NCBI RefSeq assembly: GCF_036246005.1 | Contig: NZ_CP109171.1 | Span: 2,034,001 to 2,098,000, forward strand | DNA: 64,000 bases | Direction of reading: 5' to 3' | Source of the DNA: Streptomyces sp. NBC_01723 | GTDB lineage: Bacteria; Actinomycetota; Actinomycetes; Streptomycetales; Streptomycetaceae | Part shown: in pieces, positions 18,638-29,449 of the stretch | Numbering within the stretch: the first letter of the stretch is position 1 | Layout of the letters: every line of letters starts with the position of its first letter | Translations under genes and position numbers: made by a program | The notes under the pieces: generated by a model | Databases searched by the model: none | What the model was told of the DNA's origin: nothing | The model's input: only the letters and a program-made list of their open reading frames with translations

Positions 18638-19732
18638 CTATCGGTGGGCACGGGCGGCGATCGCCTCGTACACCATGCCGACGAGCAGGTCGTCGGCGTC
18701 CCGGCGGCCGAACTCGGCGGCGGCGCGGGACATCTCGTACAGCCGGTGCGGATCGGCGAGCACCGGCAGGACGTTCTGCTGGAGCCACTCGGGCGTCAGT
18801 TCCGCGTCGTCCACCAGCAGTCCGCCGCCGGCCTTGACCACCGGCTGGGCGTTGAGCCGCTGTTCGCCGTTGCCGATGGGCAGCGGAACGTAGGCGGCCG
18901 GGAGCCCGACGGCGGAGAGTTCGGCGACGGTCATCGCGCCCGCGCGGCAGAGCATCATGTCGGCGGCGGCGTACGCGAGGTCCATCCGGTCCAGATAACT
19001 TACCGGGATGTACGGGGGCATCCCCGGCATCTGGTGGACCTGCGGCAGTTCGTTCTTGGGGCCGACCGCGTGCAGGATCTGGATGCCCGCCTGCTGGAGC
19101 CAGGGCGCGACCTGCTGGATCACCTCGTTGAGGCGGCGGGCGCCCTGCGAGCCGCCGGTGACCAGCAGGGTCGGCAGGTTGGGGTCGAGCCCGAACATCG
19201 CGCGGGCCTCGGGACGGGCGGCGGCCCGGTCCAGGGTGGCGATGGAGCGGCGCAGCGGGATGCCGATGTAGCGGGAGTTGCGCAGCTTGCTGTCAGGGGT
19301 GGAGACGGCGACCTGGCTGGCGTAGCGCGAGCCGATCTTGTTGGCCAGGCCGGGGCGGGCGTTGGCCTCGTGCACCACGATCGGCACACCGAGCCGCTTG
19401 GCCGCGAGGTAGGCGGGCAGCGCCACGTAACCGCCGAAGCCGGCCACGGCGTCCGCCTTGGTGCGCTCCAGGATCTGCTCGGTCGCCTTGATCGTCCCGC
19501 GCAGCCGGCCCGGGACGGTGATCAGCTCCGGGGTGGGCTTGCGTGGCAGCGGTACGGCCGGGATCAGCGCCAGCTCGTAACCCCGCTCGGGCACCAGGCG
19601 GGTCTCCAGGCCGCGTTCCGTGCCCAGGGCCGTGATCCCCACGGTCGGATCCTGCCTGCGCAGGGCGTCCGCGAGGGCGAGCGCGGGCTCGATGTGGCCC
19701 GCGGTTCCTCCGCCGGCGAGTACGACATGCAC
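18638..19732 (-). CDS. murG: UDP-GlcNAc:undecaprenyl-PP-MurNAc-pentapeptide GlcNAc transferase
   Basis: 364 residues, GTG start (GTGCATGTC). The GT28 fold has the N-terminal acceptor loop VLAGGGTAGHIEPALALADAL and the C-terminal donor site VTGGSQGARRLNEV and CRAGAMTVAELSAVGLPA. It converts lipid I to lipid II at the inner membrane face. It is 6 bp after ftsW. Confidence 0.97.
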   Translation of the reverse strand: MHVVLAGGGTAGHIEPALALADALRRQDPTVGITALGTERGLETRLVPERGYELALIPAVPLPRKPTPELITVPGRLRGTIKATEQILERTKADAVAGFGGYVALPAYLAAKRLGVPIVVHEANARPGLANKIGSRYASQVAVSTPDSKLRNSRYIGIPLRRSIATLDRAAARPEARAMFGLDPNLPTLLVTGGSQGARRLNEVIQQVAPWLQQAGIQILHAVGPKNELPQVHQMPGMPPYIPVSYLDRMDLAYAAADMMLCRAGAMTVAELSAVGLPAAYVPLPIGNGEQRLNAQPVVKAGGGLLVDDAELTPEWLQQNVLPVLADPHRLYEMSRAAAEFGRRDADDLLVGMVYEAIAARAHR

Positions 19733-19738
19733 CGAAAT

Positions 19739-21109
19739 TCACCGCTCTCCGGACGAACGCGCCGCCGAGGCACGCCGTCTCATCGTGTTCCAACTCCGGG
19801 GGCTCCGCTTGGTTCCGGGACCCCTGGCTCCCCGCTTTCTACCAAAGCGAGGTTGCCGCAACGCAAGCGCCGCCCGCGCACCGGGTTCGTCACGCGCGAA
19901 GGCGATCAGCAGTCCGATGGCGAACATGGTCGGCAACAGGGCGGAACCGCCGTAGGAGAACAGCGGGAGCGGGACACCGGCGATCGGCAGCAGCCCGAGG
20001 ACCGCACCGATGTTGATCACGGCCTGGGCCGTGATCCAGGTGGTCACGCCTCCCGCGGCATACCTCACGAACGGGTCCTCCGTGCGTCCGGCCACGCGGA
20101 TACCCGCATAGCCTAGAGCCGCGAAGAGGGCGAGCACCGACAGCGTCCCCGCCAGGCCCAGTTCCTCACCGGTGACGGCGAAGATGAAGTCGGTGTGGGC
20201 CTCGGGGAGTTGACCCCATTTCTCCACACTGGCACCGAGCCCGGAGCCGAACAGCCCGCCCGAGGCGAGGGCGTAGATGCCGTGCACGGCCTGCCAGCAG
20301 GAGTCGCCGGGGCCCGGGTCGGTGGCACCGAGGCAGTTGAGCCGGGCCATGCGGTTGGGGCTGGTCTTGATGAGGATGAAGCCGAGCAGCGCGGCGATGG
20401 ACAGCACGCCGGCGAAGAGCCGGGTCGGCGCGCCCGCCAGCCAGAGCAGCCCGAACAGGATCGCCGTCAGGATGATCGCCGTGCCCATGTCGCCGCCGAT
20501 CATGATCAGCCCGAGCAGCATGAACGCGGCCGGGGCCAGCGGCACCAGCATGTGCTTCCACTGGGTCAGCAGCCTCTTGTCCTGCTTGCGGGCCAGCAGG
20601 TCCGCGCCCCAGAGCACCAGGGCCAGCTTGCCGAACTCGCTGGGCTGGATCTGGAAGGAGCCGCCGAGGGCGATCCAGTTCTGGTTGCCGTTGACCGCGA
20701 CTCCTATCCCCGGCACCTGCACCAGGATCATCAGGAAGACGGCACCGGCGAGGATCGGGTAGGCCAGCGCGCGGTGCAGCTTCACCGGCATCCGCATGGC
20801 GGCCACCAGCAGTCCGGCGCCGATCAGGGCTGCCAGGGCCTGCTTGCGGAAGAAGTAGGAGCCGGGCAGCGACAGCTGGAGCGCGGTGACCTGGGAGGCC
20901 GAGTAGACCATCACCAGCCCGAGCACGGTGATCAGCGCGCTGCCGCCGCAGATCAGGTAGTACGCGGTCAGCGGCCGGTCCCAGGCGCGGCGCAGGCGCA
21001 GGTACAGGCGGAGCACCGGGTTCTCGTGCTGCGGCCCCGGTGCCACGGGTCGCTTGACGGCCCGCTGTACGGGCGGACGTCCGGTACGGCTCTGGGGACT
21101 ACCGGGCAT
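19739..21109 (-). CDS. ftsW: SEDS-family septal glycan polymerase FtsW
   Basis: 456 residues from the ATG at 21109. The frame is open 52 codons further upstream, but that stretch is not membrane-like and starts inside murD. Ten membrane segments begin near residue 45. SEDS landmarks include FQIQPSEFGKLALVLW, HTDFIFAVTGEELGLAG and PLFSYGGSALLPTMFAIG. Its presence directly beside murG/ftsQ and its partner ftsI identify it as FtsW rather than RodA. It polymerises lipid II at the septum. Confidence 0.95.
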   Translation of the reverse strand: MPGSPQSRTGRPPVQRAVKRPVAPGPQHENPVLRLYLRLRRAWDRPLTAYYLICGGSALITVLGLVMVYSASQVTALQLSLPGSYFFRKQALAALIGAGLLVAAMRMPVKLHRALAYPILAGAVFLMILVQVPGIGVAVNGNQNWIALGGSFQIQPSEFGKLALVLWGADLLARKQDKRLLTQWKHMLVPLAPAAFMLLGLIMIGGDMGTAIILTAILFGLLWLAGAPTRLFAGVLSIAALLGFILIKTSPNRMARLNCLGATDPGPGDSCWQAVHGIYALASGGLFGSGLGASVEKWGQLPEAHTDFIFAVTGEELGLAGTLSVLALFAALGYAGIRVAGRTEDPFVRYAAGGVTTWITAQAVINIGAVLGLLPIAGVPLPLFSYGGSALLPTMFAIGLLIAFARDEPGARAALALRQPRFGRKRGARGPGTKRSPRSWNTMRRRASAARSSGER

Positions 21110-21185
21110 CGCTGCCTCCGCTGTACGTCGGCATGGACCGTCCCACGCGTCCTCCCGAGGTCGCCCGGCGCAGGAGGCGGCCGGG

Positions 21186-22616
21186 TCAGGCGCCGAGTTC
21201 GCGAACGGCCTCCGCGAACGCGTCGCCGCGTTTGTTGTAGTTGGTGAACATGTCCATGGAGGCACAGGCCGGGGCCAGCAGGACCGTGTCGCCGGGCCGG
21301 GCGAGTCGCTGGGCTTCCTGGACGGCCTGGAGCATCGCCCCAGTGTCGGTCCGGTCGAGGTCGACCACGGGTACTTCGGGGGCGTGTCGCGCCAGGGCTT
21401 CGCGGATCAGGGCGCGGTCGGCGCCGATGAGGACCGCCCCGCGCAGCCGCTTGGCCGCGCCCGTGACCAGTTCGTCGAAGGTCGCGCCCTTGGCCAGCCC
21501 GCCGGCGATCCAGACGATCGACTCGTACGCCGCCAAGGACGCCTCGGCGGCGTGGGTGTTGGTGGCCTTGGAGTCGTCCACGTACGCCACCCCGTCGACG
21601 TCGGCGACGTGCGCGATGCGGTGGGCGTCGGGCGTGAAGGCCCGCAGCCCGTCCCGCACGGCCGCGGCGGAGACGCCGAAGGCGCGGGCGAGGCCCGCGG
21701 CGGCCAGGGCGTTGGCGATGTTGTGCGGGGCCGGCGGGTTGACGTCCGAGACCTCGGCCAGTTCCTGGGCGTTCTTCTGCCGGTCCTCGACGAAGGCGCG
21801 GTCCACCAGGATGCCGTCCACGACGCCGAGTTGGGAGGGGGCCGGGGAGCCGAGGGTGAAGCCGATGGCCCGGCAGCCCTCCTCGACGTCGGCCTCACGG
21901 ACCAGGTCCTCGGTGGACGGCTTGTCGGTGGCGTCCACGTTGTACACGCAGGCGACCTGATTGCCCTCGTAGATCCGGCCCTTGTCGGCGGCGTAGGCCT
22001 CCATGGAGCCGTGCCAGTCGAGGTGGTCGGGGGCGAGGTTGAGCACGACGGCCGAGTGGGCGCGCAGGGAGGGCGCCCAGTGGAGCTGGTAGCTGGACAG
22101 CTCCACGGCAAGGACGTCGTACTCCTCGTCGCCCGTGACCGCGTCCAGCAGTGAGACGCCGATGTTGCCGACGGCGGCGGTGCGCAGGCCGGCCGCCTTC
22201 AGGATCGACGCCAGCATCTGGACGGTGGTGGTCTTGCCGTTGGTGCCGGTGACCGCGAGCCAGGGGGCGGCTTCGGGGCGGCGCAGGCGCCAGGCCAGTT
22301 CGACGTCGCCCCAGACGGGGACGCCGGCCTCGTGGGCCGCGGTGAACAGCGGCTTGTCCGGCTTCCAGCCGGGCGCGGTGACGATCAGCTCGGTGCCCTC
22401 GGGCAGGGTCGCTCCGTCGCCGAGGCGCACGGTGACGCCCAGCGCCTCCAGGTCCGCCGCCTGCGCCCGCGCGCGCTCGTCGTCGCCGTCGTTGACGACG
22501 GTGACGCGCGCGCCGAGCCCGTGCAGGACCTTGGCGGCCGGGACGCCGGAGACGCCGAGCCCGGCGACGGTGACGTGCTTGCCCTGGAAGTCGAAAGGCA
22601 CCGAGGAGTCGGTCAC
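21186..22616 (-). CDS. murD: UDP-N-acetylmuramoyl-L-alanine:D-glutamate ligase
   Basis: 476 residues from the GTG at 22616, which overlaps the mraY stop by 4 bp (GTGA). An in-frame run upstream to 23759 is read-through inside mraY and not part of the protein. The domains in order are a Rossmann N-domain ([18 protein letters not shown]), the ATP P-loop [15 protein letters not shown], and a C-domain with [15 protein letters not shown]. It adds D-Glu to UDP-MurNAc-L-Ala in the cytoplasm. It is 76 bp upstream of ftsW. Confidence 0.96.
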   Translation of the reverse strand: MTDSSVPFDFQGKHVTVAGLGVSGVPAAKVLHGLGARVTVVNDGDDERARAQAADLEALGVTVRLGDGATLPEGTELIVTAPGWKPDKPLFTAAHEAGVPVWGDVELAWRLRRPEAAPWLAVTGTNGKTTTVQMLASILKAAGLRTAAVGNIGVSLLDAVTGDEEYDVLAVELSSYQLHWAPSLRAHSAVVLNLAPDHLDWHGSMEAYAADKGRIYEGNQVACVYNVDATDKPSTEDLVREADVEEGCRAIGFTLGSPAPSQLGVVDGILVDRAFVEDRQKNAQELAEVSDVNPPAPHNIANALAAAGLARAFGVSAAAVRDGLRAFTPDAHRIAHVADVDGVAYVDDSKATNTHAAEASLAAYESIVWIAGGLAKGATFDELVTGAAKRLRGAVLIGADRALIREALARHAPEVPVVDLDRTDTGAMLQAVQEAQRLARPGDTVLLAPACASMDMFTNYNKRGDAFAEAVRELGA

Positions 22617-23707
22617 TTGTCCGCTGCCCATCCCGCGTAGAAGAGGCCCAGTCCGACGATCACGCAGATGCCCTGGATGATCCAGAAGCGGACCACGACA
22701 AGGACCTCGGACCAGCCTTTGAGTTCGAAGTGGTGCTGGAGTGGCGCCATCCGGAAGACCCGCTTGCCGGTCAGGCGGAAGGAGCCGACCTGGATGACCA
22801 CCGACATGGTGATCAGGACGAACAGGCCGCCGAGGATGGCCATCAGCAGCTCGGTGCGCGAGCAGATCGCCAGACCCGCGAGCACACCGCCGAGTGCGAG
22901 CGAACCGGTGTCGCCCATGAAGATCTTGGCCGGCGAGGTGTTCCACCACAGGAAGCCGAGGCAGGCGCCCATCAGCGCGGACGCGACCACGGCGAGGTCG
23001 AGGGGGTCTCTCACCTCGTAGCAGGCGCCCGGGTTGGTCAGGGTCAGCGCGTTGGCGCACGACTCCTGGAACTGCCAGACGCCGATGAAAGTGTAGGCAC
23101 CGAAGACCAGGACGGAGGCGCCGGTGGCCAGTCCGTCCAGGCCGTCGGTCAGGTTCACGCCGTTCGACATCGCGAGGATCATGAACAGCGCCCAGATGAC
23201 GAACAGCACCGGGCCGATCGACCAGCCGAAGTCGGTGATGAACGACAGCTTGGTCGAGGCCGGGGTGTTGCCGCGGTTGTCCGCGAACTGCAGCGAGAGC
23301 ACCGCGAAGCCGATGCCGACGATCAGCTGGCCGGCCATCTTCGCCTTGGCCCGCAGGCCCAGCGACCGCCTTTTGACGATCTTGATGTAGTCGTCGAGGA
23401 AGCCGACCAGGCCCATGCCCACCATCAGGCCGAGCACCAGCAGGCCCGAGAAGGTCGGCCCCGCGTCGGTGTCGGGGTCCAGGTAGCTGGTGATCACCTT
23501 GGCCAGGAAGTAGGCGGCGACCGTGGCGAAGATGAAGGCGATACCGCCCATCGTCGGCGTACCGCGCTTGCTGGCGTGCTCGCGCGGTCCGTCGTCGCGG
23601 ATGTACTGGCCGTAGCCCTTGCGGGCCAGGAGCTTGATCAGCAGCGGGGTGCCGACCAGCGTCAGGAAGAGGCCAATGACGCCCGCGAACAGGATCTGCT
23701 TCATCAT
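22613..23707 (-). CDS. mraY: Phospho-MurNAc-pentapeptide translocase MraY
   Basis: 364 residues and about ten membrane segments. Conserved elements are [12 protein letters not shown], the catalytic Asp-Asp region [11 protein letters not shown], the [12 protein letters not shown] loop and PLQHHFEL near the C-terminus. It makes lipid I from UDP-MurNAc-pentapeptide and undecaprenyl phosphate. It overlaps murF upstream and murD downstream by 4 bp each, so the three are translationally coupled. Confidence 0.97.
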   Translation of the reverse strand: MMKQILFAGVIGLFLTLVGTPLLIKLLARKGYGQYIRDDGPREHASKRGTPTMGGIAFIFATVAAYFLAKVITSYLDPDTDAGPTFSGLLVLGLMVGMGLVGFLDDYIKIVKRRSLGLRAKAKMAGQLIVGIGFAVLSLQFADNRGNTPASTKLSFITDFGWSIGPVLFVIWALFMILAMSNGVNLTDGLDGLATGASVLVFGAYTFIGVWQFQESCANALTLTNPGACYEVRDPLDLAVVASALMGACLGFLWWNTSPAKIFMGDTGSLALGGVLAGLAICSRTELLMAILGGLFVLITMSVVIQVGSFRLTGKRVFRMAPLQHHFELKGWSEVLVVVRFWIIQGICVIVGLGLFYAGWAADK

Positions 23708-25119
23708 CGGGCGGCAACCTCACCCTCGGCGCCGGTCTCGAGCAGCGCCGAGGCGACACTCTCCAGACCCACCGAACGGGACGCCTTCACGAGCACGACG
23801 TCCCCCGGGCGCAACTCGCTGCGCAACAGGTCGACCGCCGCCTGTGCGTCGGACACGTGCACCGACTCCTCACCCCACGAACCCTCGTTATATGCGCCCA
23901 GTTGCAGCCATTGGGCTTCCCTGCCCCCGACCGCGACGAGCTTGCTGACGTTGAGCCGGACGGCGAGCCGCCCGACCGCGTCGTGCTCGGCGAGCGCCTC
24001 GTCCCCGAGCTCGGCCATCTTGCCGAGCACCGCCCACGTACGGCGCCCCTTGCCGATGGCCACCAGCGCGCGCAGCGCGGCTTTCATGGACTCGGGGTTC
24101 GCGTTGTAGGCGTCGTTGACGACCGTCACGCCGTCCGGGCGCTCGGTGACCTCCATCCGCCAGCGGGAGAGGGAGTCCGCTTCGGAGAGCGCGGTGGCGA
24201 TCTCGTCTGCGGACATGCCCAACTCGTGGGCGACGGCGGCCGCGGCGAGCGCGTTCGACACGTGGTGCTCACCGTACAGGCGCATGGTCACATCGCTTGC
24301 ACCGGAGGGTGTGTGAAGCCTGAACGAAGGCTGGCCGGTGTCCGTGAGTCGCACGTTCTCGGCGCGAACGTCCGCTTCGTCGGACTCTCCGAAAAGGATC
24401 ACCTTCGCCTTCGTTCGGGAGGCCATGGCCCGTACGAGGGGGTCGTCCGCGTTGAGGATCGCGGTACCGCCCTCCTCGGCCGGCGGCAGCGCCTCGACGA
24501 GTTCGCCCTTGGCCTGGGCGATCTGCTCCCGGCCGCCGAACTCGCCGATGTGCGCGGAGCCGACGTTGAGGACGAGGCCGACCTTCGGCGGGGTCAGCTC
24601 GCAGAGGTACCGGATGTGGCCGATGCCGCGGGCGCCCATCTCCAGGACGAGGAACCTGGTCTCCTCGGTGGCGGTGAGCGCGGTGAGCGGCAGCCCGATC
24701 TCGTTGTTGAGGGAGCCGGGCGTGAAGACCGTGGGCGCCTTGCGGCGCAGCACCTGGGCGATGAGGTCCTTGGTGCTGGTCTTGCCGGCGGACCCGGTGA
24801 GGGCGACGAGCGTGGTGCCGAGGCGGCGTACGACGTGCCGGGCGAGGGCGCCGAGGGCGGCCTGGACGTCGTCCACGACGATCGCGGGCACGCCGACGGG
24901 GCGGGAGCCGAGCACGGCCACCGCCCCCGCCTCGACGACCGCGGCGGCGAAGTCGTGGCCGTCCACCCGTTCGCCGACGAAGGCGACGAAGAGGCTGCCC
25001 GGCCCCGCTTCCCGGGAGTCCCGGACGACGGGGCCGGTGACCTGCGCGGACGCGTCCGGTATGTCATGCATCCGCCCGCCGACGACTTCTGCGATCTCGG
25101 CGAGAGAGAGGGTGATCAC
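23704..25119 (-). CDS. murF: UDP-MurNAc-tripeptide:D-Ala-D-Ala ligase
   Basis: 471 residues from a GTG start. The Mur ligase signature is complete: [16 protein letters not shown] (P-loop), [11 protein letters not shown], and the [19 protein letters not shown]-domain motif. It adds D-Ala-D-Ala to finish the cytoplasmic pentapeptide precursor. It is 37 bp after murE and overlaps mraY by 4 bp. Confidence 0.97.
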   Translation of the reverse strand: MITLSLAEIAEVVGGRMHDIPDASAQVTGPVVRDSREAGPGSLFVAFVGERVDGHDFAAAVVEAGAVAVLGSRPVGVPAIVVDDVQAALGALARHVVRRLGTTLVALTGSAGKTSTKDLIAQVLRRKAPTVFTPGSLNNEIGLPLTALTATEETRFLVLEMGARGIGHIRYLCELTPPKVGLVLNVGSAHIGEFGGREQIAQAKGELVEALPPAEEGGTAILNADDPLVRAMASRTKAKVILFGESDEADVRAENVRLTDTGQPSFRLHTPSGASDVTMRLYGEHHVSNALAAAAVAHELGMSADEIATALSEADSLSRWRMEVTERPDGVTVVNDAYNANPESMKAALRALVAIGKGRRTWAVLGKMAELGDEALAEHDAVGRLAVRLNVSKLVAVGGREAQWLQLGAYNEGSWGEESVHVSDAQAAVDLLRSELRPGDVVLVKASRSVGLESVASALLETGAEGEVAAR

Positions 25120-25156
25120 AAGTTCGTCCCCTGGATCATCTGGGTCATTCGGGATC

Positions 25157-26812
25157 TCATCCCTGGGTCTTCTTGATGGCTTCGCGCAGCACCTGGCGGT
25201 CGTCGAAGGGACGGACCACCCCGGCGATGTCCTGGCCCTGCTCGTGGCCCTTCCCCGCCACCAGCACCGTGTCGCCGGGCTCGGCCCTGGCGACGGCGGC
25301 GGCGATCGCGGCGGCCCGGTCCTCGAAGACCTGCACCTCGCCGCGCTCGTGGGCGGGCACGGAGGCCGCGCCCTGGAGCATGGTGGCGAGGATCGCGAGG
25401 GGGTCCTCGGAGCGGGGGTTGTCGGAGGTCAGTACGGCCGTGTCGGCGAACCGGGCCACGGCGGCGCCCATCGGCTCGCGCTTGGTGGTGTCCCGGTCGC
25501 CGCCGCAGCCGAGCACGGCGTGCAGCTTGCCCCCGGTCACCTTGCGCAAGGCGCGCAGGACCGACTCGACGGCGTCGGTCTTGTGGGCGTAGTCGACCAC
25601 CGCGAAGTACGGCTGGCCCTCGTCCACGCGCTCCAGGCGGCCCGGCACGCCCGGCACCGCGGCGACGCCGTCGGCGGCGGTCTGCGGCTCCAGGCCCGCG
25701 GCGGCGAGGGCGACGATCGCGGCGAGGGTGTTCGCCACGTTGAACGGTCCGGCCAGCGGCGACTTGGCGGTGACGCGCTCACCCTTGGGCCCGAGCACGG
25801 TGAACGTGGAGTCCAGCGGGCCGACCTCGACCTCGTCGGCGCGCCAGTCCGCGTCGGGGTGGCCCTCGGCGGAGTAGGTGACGACCGGGACGGTGGCCTC
25901 GTTCGCGAGGCGGCGCCCGTACTCGTCGTCCACGTTGACCACGCCGAGCTTGCTGCGTTCCGGCGTGAACAGCTGCGCCTTGGCCTGGAAGTAGTCCTCC
26001 ATGCCGGAGTGGAACTCCATGTGCTCCGGGCTGAGGTTGGTGAACACCGCGATGTCGAAGACGCAGGCGTCCACGCGGCCGAGCACCAGGGCGTGACTGG
26101 AGACCTCCATGGCGACCGCCTCGGTGCCGCGCTCGCGCATCACCGCGAACAGGGCCTGGAGGTCGGTGGCCTCGGGCGTGGTGCGCTCGGACTTGATGCG
26201 CTCGTCGCCGATGCGCATCTCGACCGTGCCGATGAGCCCGGTGGACTTCGCCGTGCGCAGACCGCCCTCGACGAGGTAGGCGGTGGTGGTCTTGCCGGAG
26301 GTGCCGGTGATGCCGATCTGGAGCAGGTCGCGGCCGGGGTGGCCGTAGATCGTGGCCGCCAGCTCCCCCATCCGCGCCCGCGGGTCGTCGACGACGAGCG
26401 CCGGCAGGCCGGCGGCGGCGACGCGCTCGGCGCCGGACGGGTCGGTCAGCACGGCGACGGCGCCGAGGCCCTCGGCCTGGGTGGCGAAGTCGGCGCCGTG
26501 CAGGCGGGCACCGGGCAGGGCGGCGTACAGGTCACCGGGGCGGACGGCGCGGGAGTCGTGGGTGATGCCCGTGACTCCGGCGGTGCTGTCCGGCGCGGCG
26601 ACACCCAGCTGATCGGCGAGTTCCGCGAGGGGTGTGGCGGAGATCCGCACCGGCCGGGGCGGTCCCGGGTATGTCACGGGTTGGCCCTTCTGGGTGGTTT
26701 GGGACTGATCAGGGTGTGGCACGGCGGTGAGCGTACCGGGCGTACCGGCTTCCGGGCGAAGTGAGGGCTCGGGGCTGCTCTGGTTCCCGGGGTCGGGGGT
26801 GATCGTTGTCAC
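25157..26812 (-). CDS. murE: UDP-MurNAc-L-Ala-D-Glu:diaminopimelate ligase
   Basis: 551 residues if the first GTG (26812) is used. An internal GTG at 26677, after CAGAAGGGC, would give 506 residues starting TYPGPPRPVRIS; the extra 45 residues are low-complexity, so the start is uncertain. ITGTSGKTTTAYLVEGGL (P-loop), MEVSSHALVLGR and DNPRSEDPLAI are present; DNPR is the motif of meso/LL-diaminopimelate-adding MurE. Streptomyces walls contain LL-Dap, so LL-Dap is the likely substrate (inference). It lies 60 bp after ftsI. Confidence 0.95.
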   Translation of the reverse strand: MTTITPDPGNQSSPEPSLRPEAGTPGTLTAVPHPDQSQTTQKGQPVTYPGPPRPVRISATPLAELADQLGVAAPDSTAGVTGITHDSRAVRPGDLYAALPGARLHGADFATQAEGLGAVAVLTDPSGAERVAAAGLPALVVDDPRARMGELAATIYGHPGRDLLQIGITGTSGKTTTAYLVEGGLRTAKSTGLIGTVEMRIGDERIKSERTTPEATDLQALFAVMRERGTEAVAMEVSSHALVLGRVDACVFDIAVFTNLSPEHMEFHSGMEDYFQAKAQLFTPERSKLGVVNVDDEYGRRLANEATVPVVTYSAEGHPDADWRADEVEVGPLDSTFTVLGPKGERVTAKSPLAGPFNVANTLAAIVALAAAGLEPQTAADGVAAVPGVPGRLERVDEGQPYFAVVDYAHKTDAVESVLRALRKVTGGKLHAVLGCGGDRDTTKREPMGAAVARFADTAVLTSDNPRSEDPLAILATMLQGAASVPAHERGEVQVFEDRAAAIAAAVARAEPGDTVLVAGKGHEQGQDIAGVVRPFDDRQVLREAIKKTQG

Positions 26813-26872
26813 GGGTGGTTCCTGGTGGCTCGGTACTGAATCGACGCTGGCTCGGTACTGGCCCGATGGGGG

Positions 26873-28840
26873 TCAGGGCTTGAAGGTGACCGGGAGTCTC
26901 GCGGGGGCGGCCCCGGTCGGGGGGACCTGAAGGGTCTTCAGGGCGAACTCCATGACCTGCTTGTAGATGGGTCCGCAGATCTGGCCGCCGAAGTAGCTGC
27001 CCTCGGTGGCGTTCTGGATGGCGCAGTAGACGGTGACGCGGGGTTTGTCGGAGGGTGCGAACCCGGCGAACGACGAGGTGTAGCCCCGGTACTGGCCGGT
27101 GTCCGGATCCACTCGGTTGGCCGTTCCGGTCTTGCCCGCCACGCGGTAGCCGGGGATGCGGGCCTTGGTGCCGGTGCCCTCCTCGTCGTCGACGACGGAC
27201 TCCAGCATCTGCGAGAGGGTCTTCGCGGTCTTCTCGCTGATCACACGGCGCTTGTCGGGCTCCGGGGACGGTGCGAAGCGTCCGTCGGCGTCCTTGGTGC
27301 CGCGTACGAGCGTGGGCTCGACGCGGACGCCGCCGTTGGCGATGGTCGAGTACACGGAGGCCGCCTGGAGCGCGTTCAGGGAGACGCCCTGGCCGAAAGG
27401 GATCGTGTACTGCTGCGAGGTCGACCACTGGCCGGGCGGCGCCAGGATGCCCTTGGTCTCGCCGGGGAAGCCGAGGCCGGTGTAGCCGCCCAGGCCGAAC
27501 CTGCGCAGGTAGGAGTAGAGCACCTTGTTGGCCTCGGCCTGGGTCTTGCCCAGCTCGCCGGTGGCCATGATGGTGCCGATGTTGCTGGACTTGGCGAGCA
27601 CGCCGTTGAGCGTGAGGTACCAGGTCGGGTGGTCGATGTCGTCCTTGAAGAGCCGGTCGCCGCGCTTGAGGCGGTTGGGGACGGTGATGTGGGTGCCCGG
27701 GGTGGCGGCCTCCTCCTCCAGTACGGCCGCCATCGACATCACCTTGGCGGTGGAGCCGGGTTCGAAGGCGTCCTGGAGGGCGGCGTTGCCCAGCGCGTTC
27801 GGGTCGGCGTGGGCGAGGTCGCCCGGGTCGAAGGCCGGCGAGTTGGCCATGGCGAGGATCTCGCCGGTGGCGGTGTCCTGGACGATGACGTAGCCGCCGT
27901 CCGCCTTGGACTTCTCCACCTGCTCGCTGATGGCGTCCTGCGCGGCCCACTGGATGTCGCGGTCGATGGTCAGCTCGACGTCGCTGCCGGGCACGGCCGG
28001 TGTCTCGGTGGAGCCGGCGGTCGGGACCTTGCGGCCGCCGGACTGCGCGTAGCGGATCTTGCCGTCCTCGCCCGCCAGCGTCTTGTCCAGCTGCCGCTCC
28101 AGGCCCCCGCCGCCCTTGCCGTCGGCGCCGACCCAGCCCAGGACGCCGGCGGCCAGGTCGCCGCCCGGGTAGACGCGCTTGCTGCTGGGGTCGGCGAGGA
28201 CGCCCGCGAGGACGTTGACCACGGACTCGTCCGTCTCCGCCTTCGTGGTGAGCGCGGACTTCAGGTCCTTGATCTGGTTCCAGACCTGCGGGGTCTGCCG
28301 CCGGGCGAGGCGGACGTAGCGCAGTTCCTTGTTCTCGGGGCGCAGCCGCTCGACCAGGTCCTCCTGCTCCTGGCCGAGGATGGGCGCCAGGAGCGCCGCC
28401 GCCTGCTCGGGCCCGTCGTCGACCTTCAGCTCCTCGCGGGTGAACAACGTGGGGTCGGCGGTGATGTCGTAGGAGTCCACGGTCGTCGCGAGGGCGACGC
28501 CGTTGCGGTCGGTGATGCCGCCGCGCTCGGCGGGCAGGGTGTGGACCACGTAGCGGTTCTGCTCGGCCTTGGCGGAGTAGGTGCCGGCGTCGACGGCCTG
28601 CACCTGGAGGAGCCGTACGACGAAGGCGGCCAGCACGAGGGTCAGCGCGAGGCCGATCATCCTGAGCCGCGGCCGGGGGCTGCCCAGCCGGATGGTGCGG
28701 GGCGCGGCGGGCCGGGGCGGGCCGGGGCGGCGGGCGGGCCGGGCGCCGGGACCGGGCTGCCGCCGTCCGCCGGGACGGACGGGCCTCGCGGGTCCGGGCA
28801 CACGGCGGCGCGGCGGTTCCCTGTCGGACACTTCCGTCAC
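26873..28840 (-). CDS. ftsI: Class B penicillin-binding protein FtsI (PBP3)
   Basis: 655 residues from a GTG start that overlaps the ftsL stop (GTGA). A Pro/Arg-rich cytoplasmic tail (1-55) and one membrane segment (about 58-80) precede the pedestal domain. The transpeptidase has EPGSTAKVMS (catalytic Ser, near residue 365), KSSNIG and GKTGTAN. It cross-links septal peptidoglycan with FtsW. In Streptomyces ftsI is needed mainly for sporulation septation, not for viability. Confidence 0.96.
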   Translation of the reverse strand: MTEVSDREPPRRRVPGPARPVRPGGRRQPGPGARPARRPGPPRPAAPRTIRLGSPRPRLRMIGLALTLVLAAFVVRLLQVQAVDAGTYSAKAEQNRYVVHTLPAERGGITDRNGVALATTVDSYDITADPTLFTREELKVDDGPEQAAALLAPILGQEQEDLVERLRPENKELRYVRLARRQTPQVWNQIKDLKSALTTKAETDESVVNVLAGVLADPSSKRVYPGGDLAAGVLGWVGADGKGGGGLERQLDKTLAGEDGKIRYAQSGGRKVPTAGSTETPAVPGSDVELTIDRDIQWAAQDAISEQVEKSKADGGYVIVQDTATGEILAMANSPAFDPGDLAHADPNALGNAALQDAFEPGSTAKVMSMAAVLEEEAATPGTHITVPNRLKRGDRLFKDDIDHPTWYLTLNGVLAKSSNIGTIMATGELGKTQAEANKVLYSYLRRFGLGGYTGLGFPGETKGILAPPGQWSTSQQYTIPFGQGVSLNALQAASVYSTIANGGVRVEPTLVRGTKDADGRFAPSPEPDKRRVISEKTAKTLSQMLESVVDDEEGTGTKARIPGYRVAGKTGTANRVDPDTGQYRGYTSSFAGFAPSDKPRVTVYCAIQNATEGSYFGGQICGPIYKQVMEFALKTLQVPPTGAAPARLPVTFKP

Positions 28841-29388
28841 CTGCCGGGAGTCGGGGTCGGAGTCGGGCTCGGGGTGGAGGTCGCCGCTGCGGTGGGGGTG
28901 GCGGGCGTGGCGGAGGGGGCCGGGGGCGGCTGGGTGCCGACGGGCGACGGGGTGGCCGTGGGCACGCCGCCGGGCGGCGCGGTCAGCGCCTCGGGGGCGA
29001 GGACCAGCGGGGTGGTCCCGGTCGGCGCGGCGCTGGGCGAGCCCTTGACGGTGCCGTCGGGACCGAGGAAGGCGGGGTCGCCGCCGGGCACCATGCCCAG
29101 TTCGCGGGCGCGGCGCTGGAGGGCCCGGGGGGCGGAGTAGGCGTCGATGTCCCGCTGGAGCGCCTGTTCCTCGTCGGTGAGGCTCTTGGTCTCCTGTTTG
29201 AGGTCGTCCAGCTGGAAGGAGCCCTCGCTCAGGGCGGAGTTCAGCACCAGCAGCCCGATGAGGCCGCCGCCGAGGAGGACGACGACGAGGAGGACGAAGG
29301 GCGCCCGGGCCGCCTGGCCGCGGCCGCCGGGCGGGAGAAGCCGGGCCAGCCGGGCCGCCCGCCCCTTCAGTTCGGGTTTCCTGCTCAC
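28837..29388 (-). CDS. ftsL: FtsL-type septum assembly protein
   Basis: 183 residues from the GTG at 29388, which has a GGAGGG ribosome binding site; the longer upstream frame runs into rsmH and is rejected. A basic cytoplasmic stretch is followed by one membrane segment (about residues 28-50) and a short coiled coil (QLDDLKQETKSLTDEEQALQ). After RARELGMVPG comes a Pro/Thr/Ala-rich tail (about 110-183), probably exposed on the outside and disordered. Position between rsmH and ftsI plus topology identify it; sequence alone would be weak. The tail is longer than in E. coli FtsL (121 residues in total). Confidence 0.88.
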   Translation of the reverse strand: MSRKPELKGRAARLARLLPPGGRGQAARAPFVLLVVVLLGGGLIGLLVLNSALSEGSFQLDDLKQETKSLTDEEQALQRDIDAYSAPRALQRRARELGMVPGGDPAFLGPDGTVKGSPSAAPTGTTPLVLAPEALTAPPGGVPTATPSPVGTQPPPAPSATPATPTAAATSTPSPTPTPTPGR

Positions 29389-29449
29389 TGGCCCTCCCCC
29401 TCGGCCCGGGTGGGCCGTCCGCCCCCGTGCCTGGCCTGCCTCGCTCGCT

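Noticed and set aside
21186..23759. An 857-codon frame containing murD
   Set aside because: The N-terminal 380 codons are an out-of-frame reading of mraY. The real start is the GTG at 22616 coupled to the mraY stop.
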